Shown: positions 8,320 to 16,467, counted from the stretch's first letter. The stretch is 34,172 bases of DNA from Prorocentrum cordatum (GCA_963575745.1 CAUYUJ010009455.1:1-34172), one strand, 5' to 3'. A program made the numbers and translations. The notes: generated by a model from the sequence alone, not told the origin.

Positions 8320-8869
8320 CAGATCATTTCGGTCCTCTTTTGTTGGTCCGTCATATATAATGGATGTTGTGATCCGTACGTGTATAGGTGTTCAAGTATA
8401 TCGGCACGTTTCCGTGCGTAGTGTTGCTTCCCAGGATTTTGTCGTTGAGGTGACGGATGAGTGTGATACGTGTCTGAGCTCGCCATTCGGCATGTCGTAC
8501 CGTTTGGCCGTACCAATCCAAAACATGTTGTGGTATCGCCAATTTGCACGTACATGCCCACAACTTAGAGCTAATCGGTATTGATGTGGCTACCTGCATA
8601 TAGGTACCACTCGGTGTATTGTCTTGCATATTAAACCTGATACCGAAATGACACAACCGCATCCATACTATTGTCAACTTGGGATCTTCCAGAGTATCAC
8701 GTATTGGGGATCACTTCCAAACGTATCCTGGGGGGCCAAACACTATGATTTTCACGCGGAGCTTCTTGGCTTTTGTCAAAAGATTTTGAATACGAGACCA
8801 GTATGGGGCTACTCTCTTTCCTGGGGTTCGTACGTACCAGTCACCCGGGGTACTGACCCATATTAGAAT
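8320..8869 (-). pseudogene. Broken pol segment, several frames
   Basis: Fragments of one protein can be read in changing frames: ILIWVSTPGDWYVRTPGKR and KIIVFGPPGYVWK (8869 to about 8727), then RFNMQDNTPSGTYMQVATS, KLAIPQHVLDWYG and EWRAQTRITLIRHLNDKI (about 8640 to 8430). Stops and at least two frameshifts separate them. The fragment continues the frame of the preceding segment through TAA 8870. Hairpin 8404 lies in it; its frame is uncertain (HGNVP or ARKRA). Confidence 0.5.
8404..8417 (-). repeat. Tetraloop hairpin 12: GCACG, GAAA
   Basis: Perfect stem, only copy of this stem; the frame is uncertain in a broken segment. Confidence 0.85.
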
Positions 8870-9110
8870 TTAGTCCCCACTGATCACCGCACCCAGGTAA
8901 ACTGCGCCCACGGTCGTCATAAGCTCATTGTGGGAAATGCGATCACAGATATAACCTCGGATGCGGAGGTCAGCGCAAGCCTCTCTCGTATCTTCGATGA
9001 CGAAAGCTCTTTTACTATGGCAGGTTGCCCCGCTGTCCTTGTTACCCCCTGGCCTTTCGGCCATTAGGCGACGAGGGGGCAGCGTCGCCCTGCCATCTTC
9101 AAGGTAAAGA
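8870..9110 (-). pseudogene. Pol segment downstream of the protease
   Basis: A frame of about 80 residues (EDGRATLPPRR, KRAFVIEDTREACADL, RISHNELMTTVGAVYLGAV) follows the protease frame after a shift between 9100 and 9000, and leads through TAA 8870 into ILIWVSTPGDW. No recognised domain. Hairpin 9020 lies in it. Confidence 0.5.
9020..9033 (-). repeat. Tetraloop hairpin 13: GCGGG/CCTGC, GCAA
   Basis: One G-U wobble in sense RNA. Near a frameshift; reads RGNLP in the protease frame and SGATC in the following frame. Confidence 0.75.
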
Positions 9111-10286
9111 AGATGCGCCTGCAACGTCTGCCAGCCTCTGGGCTTCCCTCAGATACTGGAGCTCAGCGCTGCAGCGCGCGGTAGCCTCAGAGGCGGATTG
9201 CTCCGCAAACGTGGCCAGCATGGATGGATTGTCCATCAGCTGCTTCAATAAGCCTTTCGACCTTGCGTCGTTGACCGTCTGCAGCTCATGGCTCGAGTAT
9301 CCCATCACTATCTTCCGGCGAGACCGTGCAGCATCCATGGGTACAAGTCCGCCATGCTGGGCCAGTGTCCTGGCTACGAAGCAATCGAACGTCTCCAGAT
9401 CATCGATGCTGTCGCCTCTCATCGTCGCTTTGGAGAGTGTCTCGAGCACCCCCTTGGGCAGGTTTCCCTGCAATTGTTGGCGCTCTTGCGCAGGGGTCGG
9501 CTCGCCTGTCAGCGCCGTCTGGAACGATGTGGTACTTGTGCTTGAGGCGGGTTGCCCCGCGGCTCCGAATCGATCACACCTAATTGACAGATGCCCTGAT
9601 GGCAACTTCGCTGTTGGCATGATCTTGGAGCCCTCGGGGAGTTCCATCTTGACCTGTCCCTTCCCAGGGAATATCAGCTTCTCCTGGCCTCGTCCGAGCA
9701 CAATAATAGTGCGCTTGTCCTGCATACTGTCGAGGCCCAGGATAGCTGGCAGGTCCTTGCCACAGCCTGACACAATATTCGTCTTGTACAAGTCGAGCTG
9801 GGTCGAACCCTGGCACTCGCAGGCAATGCTGAAGGTGCCCGCGGTATCAGCTGGGGCCGACCCCTCGCCTACCCCGTTCATGTTCAAACGAGAACGAGGT
9901 TCAAACGTACAAGGACGATTATGTGCCTCAGCAGCCCGGACAAACTTGCGGCTCGCATTTTCTCCCATTATGTTAGTCTTCGAGCCCACGTCTATGAGGA
10001 TTGAATTTCCACCATCCTCAAGAAAGGTCTTACTAGGCTGCTTGATGTGCACTGTCTCCGAAGAGCCGGCTGCGCTTTCTAGCGGGTTTCCCCGCAATTC
10101 GGTCGTACTTCTTGGCGGGTTTCCCCGCGTCGTGCTGGCACCTGGCCTTCCTGCGGCCATACGTGCCAGGTCGATGTACTAGAAGTACGACACGTTCTGG
10201 GCTTGAGCGCCCTGTTCCTCCCGCCAGTTGGCATACTCATCACGTGTGCTCGTGTACTGTTCGCGGGTAAAACGCCGCGTCAGCGT
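9099..10286 (-). CDS. Retropepsin-like aspartic protease segment
   Basis: The 353-residue frame from 10160 is preceded by 42 further codons in the same frame, separated only by TAG 10179. ILIDVGSKTNIMG (Asp57-Val-Gly-Ser60) is the active-site loop, with Val where D-T/S-G is usual. ACECQGSTQLDLYKTNIV and DLPAILGLDSM (137-146) match the flap-to-hydrophobic (L-L-G-x-D) part of retropepsins. The domain would cut the polyprotein. The C-terminal 130 residues are helical and Ala/Glu-rich, with no assignment. Five tetraloop hairpins lie inside (10115, 10082, 9547, 9458, 9361). The frame closes at TGA 9099. Confidence 0.75.
9361..9374 (-). repeat. Tetraloop hairpin 14: GCCAG, GACA
   Basis: Perfect stem, loop not GNRA; encodes ARTLA (phase 1), like hairpin 39. 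Confidence 0.75.
9458..9471 (-). repeat. Tetraloop hairpin 15: GCAGG, GAAA
   Basis: Perfect stem; encodes QGNLP (phase 3). Confidence 0.9.
9547..9560 (-). repeat. Tetraloop hairpin 16: GCGGG, GCAA
   Basis: Perfect stem; encodes AGQPA (phase 1). Confidence 0.9.
10082..10095 (-). repeat. Tetraloop hairpin 17: GCGGG, GAAA
   Basis: Perfect stem; encodes RGNPL (phase 3). The next base is T, not C. Confidence 0.9.
10115..10128 (-). repeat. Tetraloop hairpin 18: GCGGG, GAAA
   Basis: Perfect stem; encodes RGNPP (phase 3), 19 bases from hairpin 17. Confidence 0.9.
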
Positions 10287-12542
10287 TCAGTACGAATGAA
10301 GGGCAATGTCCTGTAATCCCTCATTCGTAAGGTGGTCCCTGTACTGCAACCACTCGTCGAACTCATTGTTCGTTGCTGAGAGCTCGACGGCCCTGACTGC
10401 TGTTGCCGCTGTCGCCACTGAAGAGTCTGAGAGATCAAACGACGCGCTCTCAGTCTCAGGATTATCGGCGTCCAACATGAACGTGGTGTGCGCATTGTCT
10501 ATCTGGGTCTGGAAATGGCGGACACGCAGTTCTCGCAGCTGTTCAGGGCCCAGTGGCAGCTCGGCCCCACCCCCACTCTGGGGAGACATCGGAAGAGCCA
10601 CCTGCCCGACTCCAGGCTCGTAATGAGTCGGAAGGATCGGCACAGGTGGGGTATTAGGCAGGTCTCCCTGCTGAGGCGCCGTCATCGGGATAAGCTGGTC
10701 GAAGTATCCCGTCTCCATCGGCGTCCCCACCTCCTCCGGCGGGTGTCCCCGCTGCTGGGGCTGCGCTGTCTGCCTGTCCAGCATGCTGGCTGTCATCTCC
10801 TCCACCATGCTCCTCAACTCACGCAGCTCCCTCGCTGCCTGTTCGGGGGCCTGAGTGTAGGAGCCCGCCCATGGAAACGATGGCGCTATGATGCCTGGCG
10901 CACGGCAGATAGCACATACTGGTTGCTGAGGATCTCCTTCTCGCTGATTCGCAACGTGGCCCACCACATTCGAGTTCCAGCACTCCTCGTGGAACAAGTG
11001 GTTGCACCTCAAGCGGTAGATGCTCTCCCTCGGCTGAAACTCTTCGAGGCATACCGCGCAGGTGTCTTCCATCCCAGTATAGATTTCCACATCTGCCGCT
11101 CTAGGGCACACCCGCCGCCGCCGCTCCAGGACTGTTTCGGCGCCCAGGAAAGCAGCTGGAGGATCTCCTGCGGGAGCCAGTACCTCCGGCGCTACGGCGA
11201 CCACTGCTGGAGGAGCTGCCGTTGTGGAGGCTGCGGGCGACACGGCTGGCGAGTTTCCTCGCATGGGTGAGCCTCTGTTCCTCGCGACCTCAAGTGCGGA
11301 TGCACGTGCTTGGTCACGTGCGCTCTGTACTGCCTGCCTGCGCCTAAAGCACGCCTGTTGAGTGTGGTACGTCTGCCTGATGTAGTCTGGTACTCCTCTA
11401 CTGCCTGATGATATCGAATGGGCAGTGGGCTGGGCGGCCACCTCTGGCGTTGTCGGTGCAGGCATGAAAGCCATGTGCGGATACATGGGCTGATCACTGC
11501 AACGCACATTCGTGGGGCTATGAAACTGATCCGCCGTTTCGCGAACAAATCTGTTCGGGACTCTAGACGCATCTGGGTACAGTGGCGGATCCATTGGTGC
11601 TGGCGCTGGCCTCTGGCCCTGAGCCATGCTCGGATGAGCATTGAAGGCCGGGATGAAGGCTCGTTGCCGAGCAGGGCCACGTGGATTCGGACCCTCTGGC
11701 TCCCAGGACCAGGCTGGCCTCCACCTCTGACCGCTCGGGTGGGGCAGGTTGTGACTCTGCGCCTGTTGTACCGCAGCTGCCACCCTTGCGCGGTAGTCAT
11801 CAGGCACTCCAGCAGCAGTAGCTTGGCCAGCAAAAGGTCGGTGGTGTATTGGAGTGCGGGGCAGGTTTCCCTGCAGACTCGTTGGCGTGCCAGGTGGCAT
11901 CATGTTCAAAAGAGCTGTACCATGCTCAGCTCTGGCCGCGGCGATCCGCTCCATGAGAGCGCCATTCGTGGCAGATCGACCAGGAGTCCCAAACGGAGAC
12001 TGCGCTGGTGGCGTCGCCACTGGGGTCATGCCCCTCGGTGTGTGCATGCTATGCGAGGGGCTCCCAGGCATCTGCTCGAATCGAGCAGGCTCTCCGAAGA
12101 TGCGGCCGAACGTCTGCGGGTCCCCCTGCGGTTCGGGCATGTCGTTTCTGAGTCCATTAACGGGCAAGTTTCCCTGCATGGCCTGACGGTTACGCGTCAC
12201 CATAGCGGACATAGCTCCCTGGCCTGCGGCCCAGGGATCTTGCTGGCACAGTCTGTCCGCTAGCTGTTCCACCTGCTCAGGATTTAGAGCGGCCGCGATC
12301 TGATCCAGATCTGAGGTGCTGAGGACCTGCCAAGATATGGCACTAGGCCCTTGGCTTGGAGCACGGCTTGGAGCCGCGCTTCCTGCCTCGCTCTCGTTGA
12401 TCATAAGGATCTGGTGGATCTCGGGCTGGTTTCCCAGCACTGTTGGGCTGTAGTGGTCCCCTACTCCTCTTTGAACATGAACCGTATGAGGCTCATTGGC
12501 CTCTCGGTCAAGAGACCATCTGTGCTTGATGCTAGCTAGCAC
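10287..12542 (-). CDS. Low-complexity polyprotein linker with RING-H2 finger
   Basis: A 751-residue frame, in phase with the Tpt1-like frame upstream (through TAG 12666 and TGA 12573) and with the protease frame downstream (through TGA 10287 and TAG 10179). Most of it is Pro/Ala/Gln/Arg-rich. Residues 495-546 form a RING-H2 finger: Cys495, Cys498, Cys513, His515, His518, Cys521, Cys543, Cys546, in CAVCLEEF, LRCNHLFHEECW and CAICR. RING fingers usually bind E2 enzymes for ubiquitin transfer; what this one does in a retroelement is unknown. Seven tetraloop hairpins are spaced along it. The nominal start is not an ATG context and is probably only the point after the stop. Confidence 0.75.
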   Translation of the reverse strand: MLASIKHRWSLDREANEPHTVHVQRGVGDHYSPTVLGNQPEIHQILMINESEAGSAAPSRAPSQGPSAISWQVLSTSDLDQIAAALNPEQVEQLADRLCQQDPWAAGQGAMSAMVTRNRQAMQGNLPVNGLRNDMPEPQGDPQTFGRIFGEPARFEQMPGSPSHSMHTPRGMTPVATPPAQSPFGTPGRSATNGALMERIAAARAEHGTALLNMMPPGTPTSLQGNLPRTPIHHRPFAGQATAAGVPDDYRARVAAAVQQAQSHNLPHPSGQRWRPAWSWEPEGPNPRGPARQRAFIPAFNAHPSMAQGQRPAPAPMDPPLYPDASRVPNRFVRETADQFHSPTNVRCSDQPMYPHMAFMPAPTTPEVAAQPTAHSISSGSRGVPDYIRQTYHTQQACFRRRQAVQSARDQARASALEVARNRGSPMRGNSPAVSPAASTTAAPPAVVAVAPEVLAPAGDPPAAFLGAETVLERRRRVCPRAADVEIYTGMEDTCAVCLEEFQPRESIYRLRCNHLFHEECWNSNVVGHVANQREGDPQQPVCAICRAPGIIAPSFPWAGSYTQAPEQAARELRELRSMVEEMTASMLDRQTAQPQQRGHPPEEVGTPMETGYFDQLIPMTAPQQGDLPNTPPVPILPTHYEPGVGQVALPMSPQSGGGAELPLGPEQLRELRVRHFQTQIDNAHTTFMLDADNPETESASFDLSDSSVATAATAVRAVELSATNNEFDEWLQYRDHLTNEGLQDIALHSY
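10658..10671 (-). repeat. Tetraloop hairpin 19: GCAGG, GAGA
   Basis: Perfect stem; encodes QGDLP (phase 3). Confidence 0.9.
10739..10752 (-). repeat. Tetraloop hairpin 20: GCGGG, GACA
   Basis: Perfect stem, loop not GNRA; encodes RGHPP (phase 3). Confidence 0.8.
11249..11262 (-). repeat. Tetraloop hairpin 21: GCGAG, GAAA
   Basis: Perfect stem; encodes RGNSP (phase 3). Confidence 0.9.
11659..11672 (-). repeat. Tetraloop hairpin 22: GCTCG, GCAA
   Basis: Perfect stem; encodes ARQRA (phase 1). Confidence 0.9.
11861..11874 (-). repeat. Tetraloop hairpin 23: GCAGG, GAAA
   Basis: Perfect stem; encodes QGNLP (phase 3). Confidence 0.9.
12164..12177 (-). repeat. Tetraloop hairpin 24: GCAGG/CTTGC, GAAA
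   Basis: One G-U wobble in sense RNA; encodes QGNLP (phase 3), where the T is silent (TTG Leu). Confidence 0.8.
12425..12438 (-). repeat. Tetraloop hairpin 25: GCTGG, GAAA
   Basis: Perfect stem; encodes LGNQP (phase 3). Confidence 0.9.
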
Positions 12543-12665
12543 TGCCCGCAGCGTTCCACCTGTGCGGGGCCGTCATTGCGGCAGTGGAGACGCGTGCAAG
12601 GCGATTGCCCATATATTCTGGGTTCCGCCATTGCTTTCCCGTGGAAGGTCCACGTGTGAAATATA

Positions 12666-13853
12666 CTACGGCTCAATAATGCCGTCTTTTCCTTCTGATA
12701 GGAGAACCCCATTGTCGGACCAGCAAAATACGATCCCGTCCTTCAGGGCTTGGTGCCAGTCCACAAAGATAACGATCTCGGAATCGGGGCCCCATCCACT
12801 CTGCACGCCGCGACGACGAAACGTCGGAACAAAGTGGATGTGTGATCGGCCTGTCCCTCTCTTCTTGGTGTTGTGTTCTTTACGACAAGAGAGGCCATAC
12901 CACATGATGCCCTCAAAGGCTGTCCATCGTGTGCCACGCATGGCAACCTTGGGGTATGGGGCCGGTCTCCCGGCAGGGTTGTCGTGCAGTACAATGTACT
13001 TGTACAACGACCAAGGGGCCTTGAGCGTCCACGAGTGCCCTTGCGAGGCACGGATGAATCTGTCGGATTTGCCAGAATCCCGCGCCAAGACCTTAAACTG
13101 GAGACGCTGCTTCTCCTCACCATCCGACTCGCGGACGTGAACGATCGCCATCATGATGGCAGCCATCTGGTCAACCGTTCTGTCGTAGAAGGTCTCGGCG
13201 ATGATCTTGGCCTCATCCAGTCTAGGGTTATACCCGTCCTGTCTCGCACGTCCGTTGTGCCACGGAAACTCGCGCACGAGCTCGTCGAGATTGATCCATC
13301 CATCATGATCGTCGAACGTCTCAAGGCTCCACACGGCATTGTGTGGTCTGTCAGGCGCGTGTCTGCAGATCCTGTTGAGGCATTTGCTAAGCTGCTTGAG
13401 TGTATGATTACTTCTCGGAACAATACCTTTCTGCCTGCAGCTCTCCATGAATGCCTCCTCCACCGAGCGTATCGGTGGAAGATTCCGCAGGGCACGTCGA
13501 TCATTGATCAAAGCCTGACTCCCGCTAGTAAAGGAAGTGTCCCCTGGGTGGTGCAGCCCATCCTCTGGCGGGCTTCCCCGCAACGGAGCCTCTGTCACCG
13601 AAGAGGCTGCGGCTCCTGCGGAGGAGGATGCAGCAGCTGCAGCGCCTGGCGGATTTCCCCGCAATGTTTCTCGGCTGGCGCTGCCCTTGATCGCAGGCGC
13701 CCAGGTGCCCCTAGATAGAGCACCTTCCTCAGACCTCTTGGAGCGCGCCGCCGCAGGCGAGGCCGGTGTAGGGGTAAACCCTGCACGCTCGAAAGCCTTG
13801 GCCTTGCCGGCAATAGAGCCGCTACGGCTAGGCAGTCGTCTGCGGATTTCCAC
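12666..13853 (-). CDS. Tpt1/KptA-like RNA 2'-phosphotransferase domain
   Basis: A 395-residue frame. Residues 1-110 are a low-complexity linker with hairpins 13649 and 13568. Residues 150-395 match the Tpt1/KptA family, which removes the 2'-phosphate left at RNA splice junctions using NAD+. Motifs in order: QLSKCLNRICRH (Arg164-His165), DGWINLDELV, KQRLQF (248-253), IRASQGHS (Arg268), MRGT (306-308, HGT in the family), GLSC, GRSHIHF (Arg336), VIFVD, ALKDGI and SDNGVLL. The Arg-His-Arg-Arg set that I associate with catalysis is therefore present. The His of HGT is Arg here. Hairpin 12961 (AGRPA) lies inside. It ends at TAG 12666, with the frame open beyond. Confidence 0.85.
   Translation of the reverse strand: MEIRRRLPSRSGSIAGKAKAFERAGFTPTPASPAAARSKRSEEGALSRGTWAPAIKGSASRETLRGNPPGAAAAASSSAGAAASSVTEAPLRGSPPEDGLHHPGDTSFTSGSQALINDRRALRNLPPIRSVEEAFMESCRQKGIVPRSNHTLKQLSKCLNRICRHAPDRPHNAVWSLETFDDHDGWINLDELVREFPWHNGRARQDGYNPRLDEAKIIAETFYDRTVDQMAAIMMAIVHVRESDGEEKQRLQFKVLARDSGKSDRFIRASQGHSWTLKAPWSLYKYIVLHDNPAGRPAPYPKVAMRGTRWTAFEGIMWYGLSCRKEHNTKKRGTGRSHIHFVPTFRRRGVQSGWGPDSEIVIFVDWHQALKDGIVFCWSDNGVLLSEGKDGIIEP
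12961..12974 (-). repeat. Tetraloop hairpin 26: GCCGG, GAGA
   Basis: Perfect stem inside the Tpt1-like domain; encodes AGRPA (phase 1). Confidence 0.9.
13568..13581 (-). repeat. Tetraloop hairpin 27: GCGGG, GAAG
   Basis: Perfect stem, loop not GNRA; encodes RGSPP (phase 3). Confidence 0.8.
13649..13662 (-). repeat. Tetraloop hairpin 28: GCGGG/TCCGC, GAAA
   Basis: Closing G-U wobble in sense RNA; encodes RGNPP (phase 3), silent change. Confidence 0.8.
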
Positions 13854-14679
13854 GGAGTTGCCTAGGGTCGGGTCTCTGTGCCGGAGTTGCTCTAGTCGGT
13901 GACCTCAGCGTTTCAGAGCGAGGAATCTCCATCTGCACATCTAACCCGAGTTCCTCTGAGCGGGCCGACGTTTTCTGTCTCTCCCCCGAAGGCGTCCTGG
14001 GTGCAGGTGTTTCGCTCTTGGCCTTCGGTTGGAGCGGGGGCTTCCTTGCCCCCTTCATATAGATCTTTTGGGACTCCAGCAGCATGTGGCGAGTTGCCTC
14101 GCGGGTACGTTCGTCTGCTACTCGTCTGCGCTCCGCATCTGCTGCGGCTCGCTGGGCCATCTGTTCATCGTCATCCATCATCTCTGGCTGTTGGGCCTTA
14201 CTGGGGACGCCAGGCGGGTTTCCCCGCATTCCAGGAAGGCGATTGAGCGCATCTTTCTCTTCCTGGGTCATAGGCGCAAGTCCCCTCGGAGGCTGGACCT
14301 CCTCGGCCATCGGGCTCCTATGAGCCGTTGTTCCGAGACGACGGTTGATCTCGGCGATCTCTGCTTGAGTCATCGGAACCGACGGTGGATGACCCTCCTT
14401 GGCAGGAGTGCGGCCTCTATTCGGGCTCAAGCCCTCGTTGTGCTCCTGGAATGGCTCTGAGCACGGCGCACAGACTGCGTTGAGCCTGTATAGCTTGCGC
14501 GCCGCAATGACATTCCGCAGCTGCGTCCGTACTACCTCTATCTCAGGACTACGAATGTTCGTCGCGAGCTGGTAGCCACCCCGCATGGACCTGCCTTGGG
14601 CACCCCTGTAAGCTGGGTTGCCATTTCCAAAAACAGAATGCTCACCCGTTTGACGCCTCGGGTCATTGTAGGCGAGCAA
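13828..14679 (-). CDS. Polyprotein linker between CCHC and Tpt1-like domain
   Basis: A 283-residue frame, Pro/Arg/Glu-rich, with no domain I recognise. Readable stretches are GEHSVFGNGNPAYRG, YQLATNIRSPEIEVV, QLRNVIAARKLYRLNAVCAPC and a helical Glu/Arg region (EQMAQRAAADAERRRVADE). It joins the preceding frame by a frameshift near 14670 and the Tpt1-like frame by another near 13850. Hairpins 14214 (RGNPP) and 14089 (EATR) lie in it; a decayed relative encodes RGNP near 13845 without a stem. Confidence 0.6.
   Translation of the reverse strand: MLAYNDPRRQTGEHSVFGNGNPAYRGAQGRSMRGGYQLATNIRSPEIEVVRTQLRNVIAARKLYRLNAVCAPCSEPFQEHNEGLSPNRGRTPAKEGHPPSVPMTQAEIAEINRRLGTTAHRSPMAEEVQPPRGLAPMTQEEKDALNRLPGMRGNPPGVPSKAQQPEMMDDDEQMAQRAAADAERRRVADERTREATRHMLLESQKIYMKGARKPPLQPKAKSETPAPRTPSGERQKTSARSEELGLDVQMEIPRSETLRSPTRATPAQRPDPRQLRGNPQTTA
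14089..14102 (-). repeat. Tetraloop hairpin 29: GCGAG, GCAA
   Basis: Perfect stem; encodes REATR (phase 2). Confidence 0.9.
14214..14227 (-). repeat. Tetraloop hairpin 30: GCGGG, GAAA
   Basis: Perfect stem; encodes RGNPP (phase 3). Confidence 0.9.
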
Positions 14680-15977
14680 CTGACCCCCTCGTCGAGCGGC
14701 ATGCTCTGATGGGCCTGCTTGCCTCCATTCGCGTGGGAGCCGTGCTTGAGGGTGGGGGTCGCCCCCAAGGCGTGGATCCTGGCATGCTCATCAGATGAAG
14801 CCGCCGACGCAGCCTGAGCAGGAACCGGCAGGGGTTCCTGCGGGGCCGCAGGCGGCGCATCTTGGGCAGGCAGGTCTCCCTGCTGACTGGAGTCCGGCAC
14901 AATTGGCTCTTGTGCAGGTGGTGGTGCGTCAGGACTGTCGGGGCTGAAATCCACCTCCTCGTCTTCACCATTGGCTTCCATCATGAGGATGGTGGTCTCG
15001 TCCTCGCACATCCCGCATCCATCACCCTCTTCATCTTCTGACATAGGGTTGCCGATGACGACGGTCATCGGCCCAGCCGGGACGGGCAGGTTTCCCTGCT
15101 GTACAAGCGTCTGAGCATCGCTTGGCTGCCCCGGCGGCGGCGGTACGGGAGTCGGCTCAGGCTCGTTACCGAGCATAGCGTGCGCCTCGGGATAATCATA
15201 GTCATGCGTAGGCTGCCCGATAATATCTCGCATGGCCGCGTGGTTGGGCCGTAATCCCGCCGCCTGGAGACCCCATCCTGGCGGAGGAAGAGCCTGACCA
15301 CGCATGGAGATGGCCCTTTCAAGAGCTTGGCGCCATCTCCCTCTGGAATACCACGCATGTTGTTGCACGTCCTCAGGGTGCACACTGTCGATGAGAGTAA
15401 GGGCCGCCAGCACTAGCTCCGAGTCGTCACAGGCATCGGTGTCTTGTAGCATCATGTGGCCGCTCTCGACGCTCTCTTGACTCTCGGGATGCGCTACGAC
15501 CAATACAGCGTGTATCTGCATGAGGGTCTGCAGTATCGCGTGCGGTCCGTACTCGCCTGGAGCGAGCGAGCCAGGTGGTACGTATGGGTTCCCTGGCGCG
15601 CCCGTAGTGAATGCTTGATATTCTAATTCCATCAGATCGGCATAGAATGGAGGATATACTGGAGTGGGCCTGTTTCCAGGCATAAGGTCGGGGTGATGTC
15701 GAAGGTTGTAGTCAACCTCCGAAGGCGAGGCCTCAACAGTGACATCCTCGTCACTGCTCTCGTAGGCCATGATGTTGCCTGGGTTACCGAACATCCAGTC
15801 GAAGAAAGATAAGGGCTGGTTTCCCAGCGCACCATTCTCCACAGGCGTAAGCTCGATATTTCGGAGAACAAACCTGCGGAGGTACTCGAGGTGGTACGCG
15901 TACAGTCCATGGCCGTGCGCCTCGAGCTCATCCAAGTTGTCCATGCTGCTGGCCCAAGTGAAAAATATCTGCTCCAC
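14538..15977 (-). CDS. Polyprotein linker following the CCHC knuckle
   Basis: A 479-residue frame, acidic and Pro-rich, with no recognised domain. The reading extends upstream of the first Met (SIEYLSLQDSEAVEQIFF) to a frameshift near 16010, so it continues the Gag-knuckle frame. Hairpins 15815, 15668, 15161, 15086 and 14870 give LGNQP, PGNRP, LGNEP, QGNLP and QGDLP. The last 60 residues are probably out of frame, because the family-like text resumes in another frame at about 14680. Confidence 0.6.
   Translation of the reverse strand: MEQIFFTWASSMDNLDELEAHGHGLYAYHLEYLRRFVLRNIELTPVENGALGNQPLSFFDWMFGNPGNIMAYESSDEDVTVEASPSEVDYNLRHHPDLMPGNRPTPVYPPFYADLMELEYQAFTTGAPGNPYVPPGSLAPGEYGPHAILQTLMQIHAVLVVAHPESQESVESGHMMLQDTDACDDSELVLAALTLIDSVHPEDVQQHAWYSRGRWRQALERAISMRGQALPPPGWGLQAAGLRPNHAAMRDIIGQPTHDYDYPEAHAMLGNEPEPTPVPPPPGQPSDAQTLVQQGNLPVPAGPMTVVIGNPMSEDEEGDGCGMCEDETTILMMEANGEDEEVDFSPDSPDAPPPAQEPIVPDSSQQGDLPAQDAPPAAPQEPLPVPAQAASAASSDEHARIHALGATPTLKHGSHANGGKQAHQSMPLDEGVSCSPTMTRGVKRVSILFLEMATQLTGVPKAGPCGVATSSRRTFVVLR
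14870..14883 (-). repeat. Tetraloop hairpin 31: GCAGG, GAGA
   Basis: Perfect stem; encodes QGDLP (phase 3). Confidence 0.9.
15086..15099 (-). repeat. Tetraloop hairpin 32: GCAGG, GAAA
   Basis: Perfect stem; encodes QGNLP (phase 3). Confidence 0.9.
15161..15174 (-). repeat. Tetraloop hairpin 33: GCTCG, GTAA
   Basis: Perfect stem, the only GTAA loop; encodes LGNEP (phase 3). Confidence 0.9.
15668..15681 (-). repeat. Tetraloop hairpin 34: GCCTG, GAAA
   Basis: Perfect stem; encodes PGNRP (phase 3). Confidence 0.9.
15815..15828 (-). repeat. Tetraloop hairpin 35: GCTGG, GAAA
   Basis: Perfect stem; encodes LGNQP (phase 3). Confidence 0.9.
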
Positions 15978-15997
15978 GGCCTCAGAATCTTGGAGGC

Positions 15998-16216
15998 TCA
16001 GATATTCAATACTGGTTCACTTGAGCCGAAATGGACTTCGGTCAATCTGCCCTTTCCATTTCCCTTCGCTGGACAATCTTTTACAAGATGATCGGTACTA
16101 TCACACTCATGGCACTTTAGGATCTGGCCGTCTCTACCTCGCGGGTTTCCCCGCCTACCTTTACCTTTGCCTGAAGTATCTCCACGGCCTTTTCCACGGC
16201 CTTTCCCCCCGAAAAA
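15998..16216 (-). CDS. Gag nucleocapsid segment with CCHC zinc knuckle
   Basis: The frame reads a Gly/Lys/Arg-rich RNA-binding stretch (FFGGKGRGKGRGDTS, GKGKGRRGNPRGRDGQ) and then one zinc knuckle, KCHECDSTDHLVKDC, C-x2-C-x4-H-x4-C, at 16114-16073. Such knuckles bind element RNA during packaging. The upstream half of the protein lies at 17746-18318 beyond arm element III; joining at 16216/17746 restores an uninterrupted frame. It ends at TGA 15998, with a frameshift into the linker. Hairpin 16141 encodes RGNP. Confidence 0.85.
   Translation of the reverse strand, partial: FFGGKGRGKGRGDTSGKGKGRRGNPRGRDGQILKCHECDSTDHLVKDCPAKGNGKGRLTEVHFGSSEPVLNI
16141..16154 (-). repeat. Tetraloop hairpin 36: GCGGG, GAAA
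   Basis: Perfect stem; encodes RGNP just before the CCHC knuckle (phase 3). AGGTAG lies immediately upstream and again one base downstream on the sense strand. Confidence 0.85.
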
Positions 16217-16299
16217 AACATGATGGACCCACGAACCCGGAAAGGGATATAGACATGCGCAGCATGGTCACGTTTTCACGATACCCAACTGGGCGACAT

Positions 16300-16456
16300 C
16301 TCACAAAACATCCCACGAGACACCCCGCGAAACATCCCACGAGACACCTCGCGAAACATTCCACGAGACACCACATTCCACGAGACACCCCACGAAACAT
16401 TCCACGAGACACCCCACGAAACATTCCACGAGACACCCCACGAAACATTCCACGGG
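16300..16456 (+). repeat. 24-bp tandem array of arm III
   Basis: About six and a half units of the ACGAAACATTCC/ACGAGACACCCC repeat, one of them shortened near 16372. It ends in the GGGGGTGCGACTGG junction to the minisatellite. Confidence 0.95.
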
Positions 16457-16467
16457 GGTGCGACTGG

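Noticed and set aside
14828-14841. Perfect 5-bp stem GCAGG/CCTGC with GGTT loop
   Set aside because: On the sense strand the loop is AACC, not GNRA, and the next base pattern differs; probably chance in Pro-rich coding sequence.
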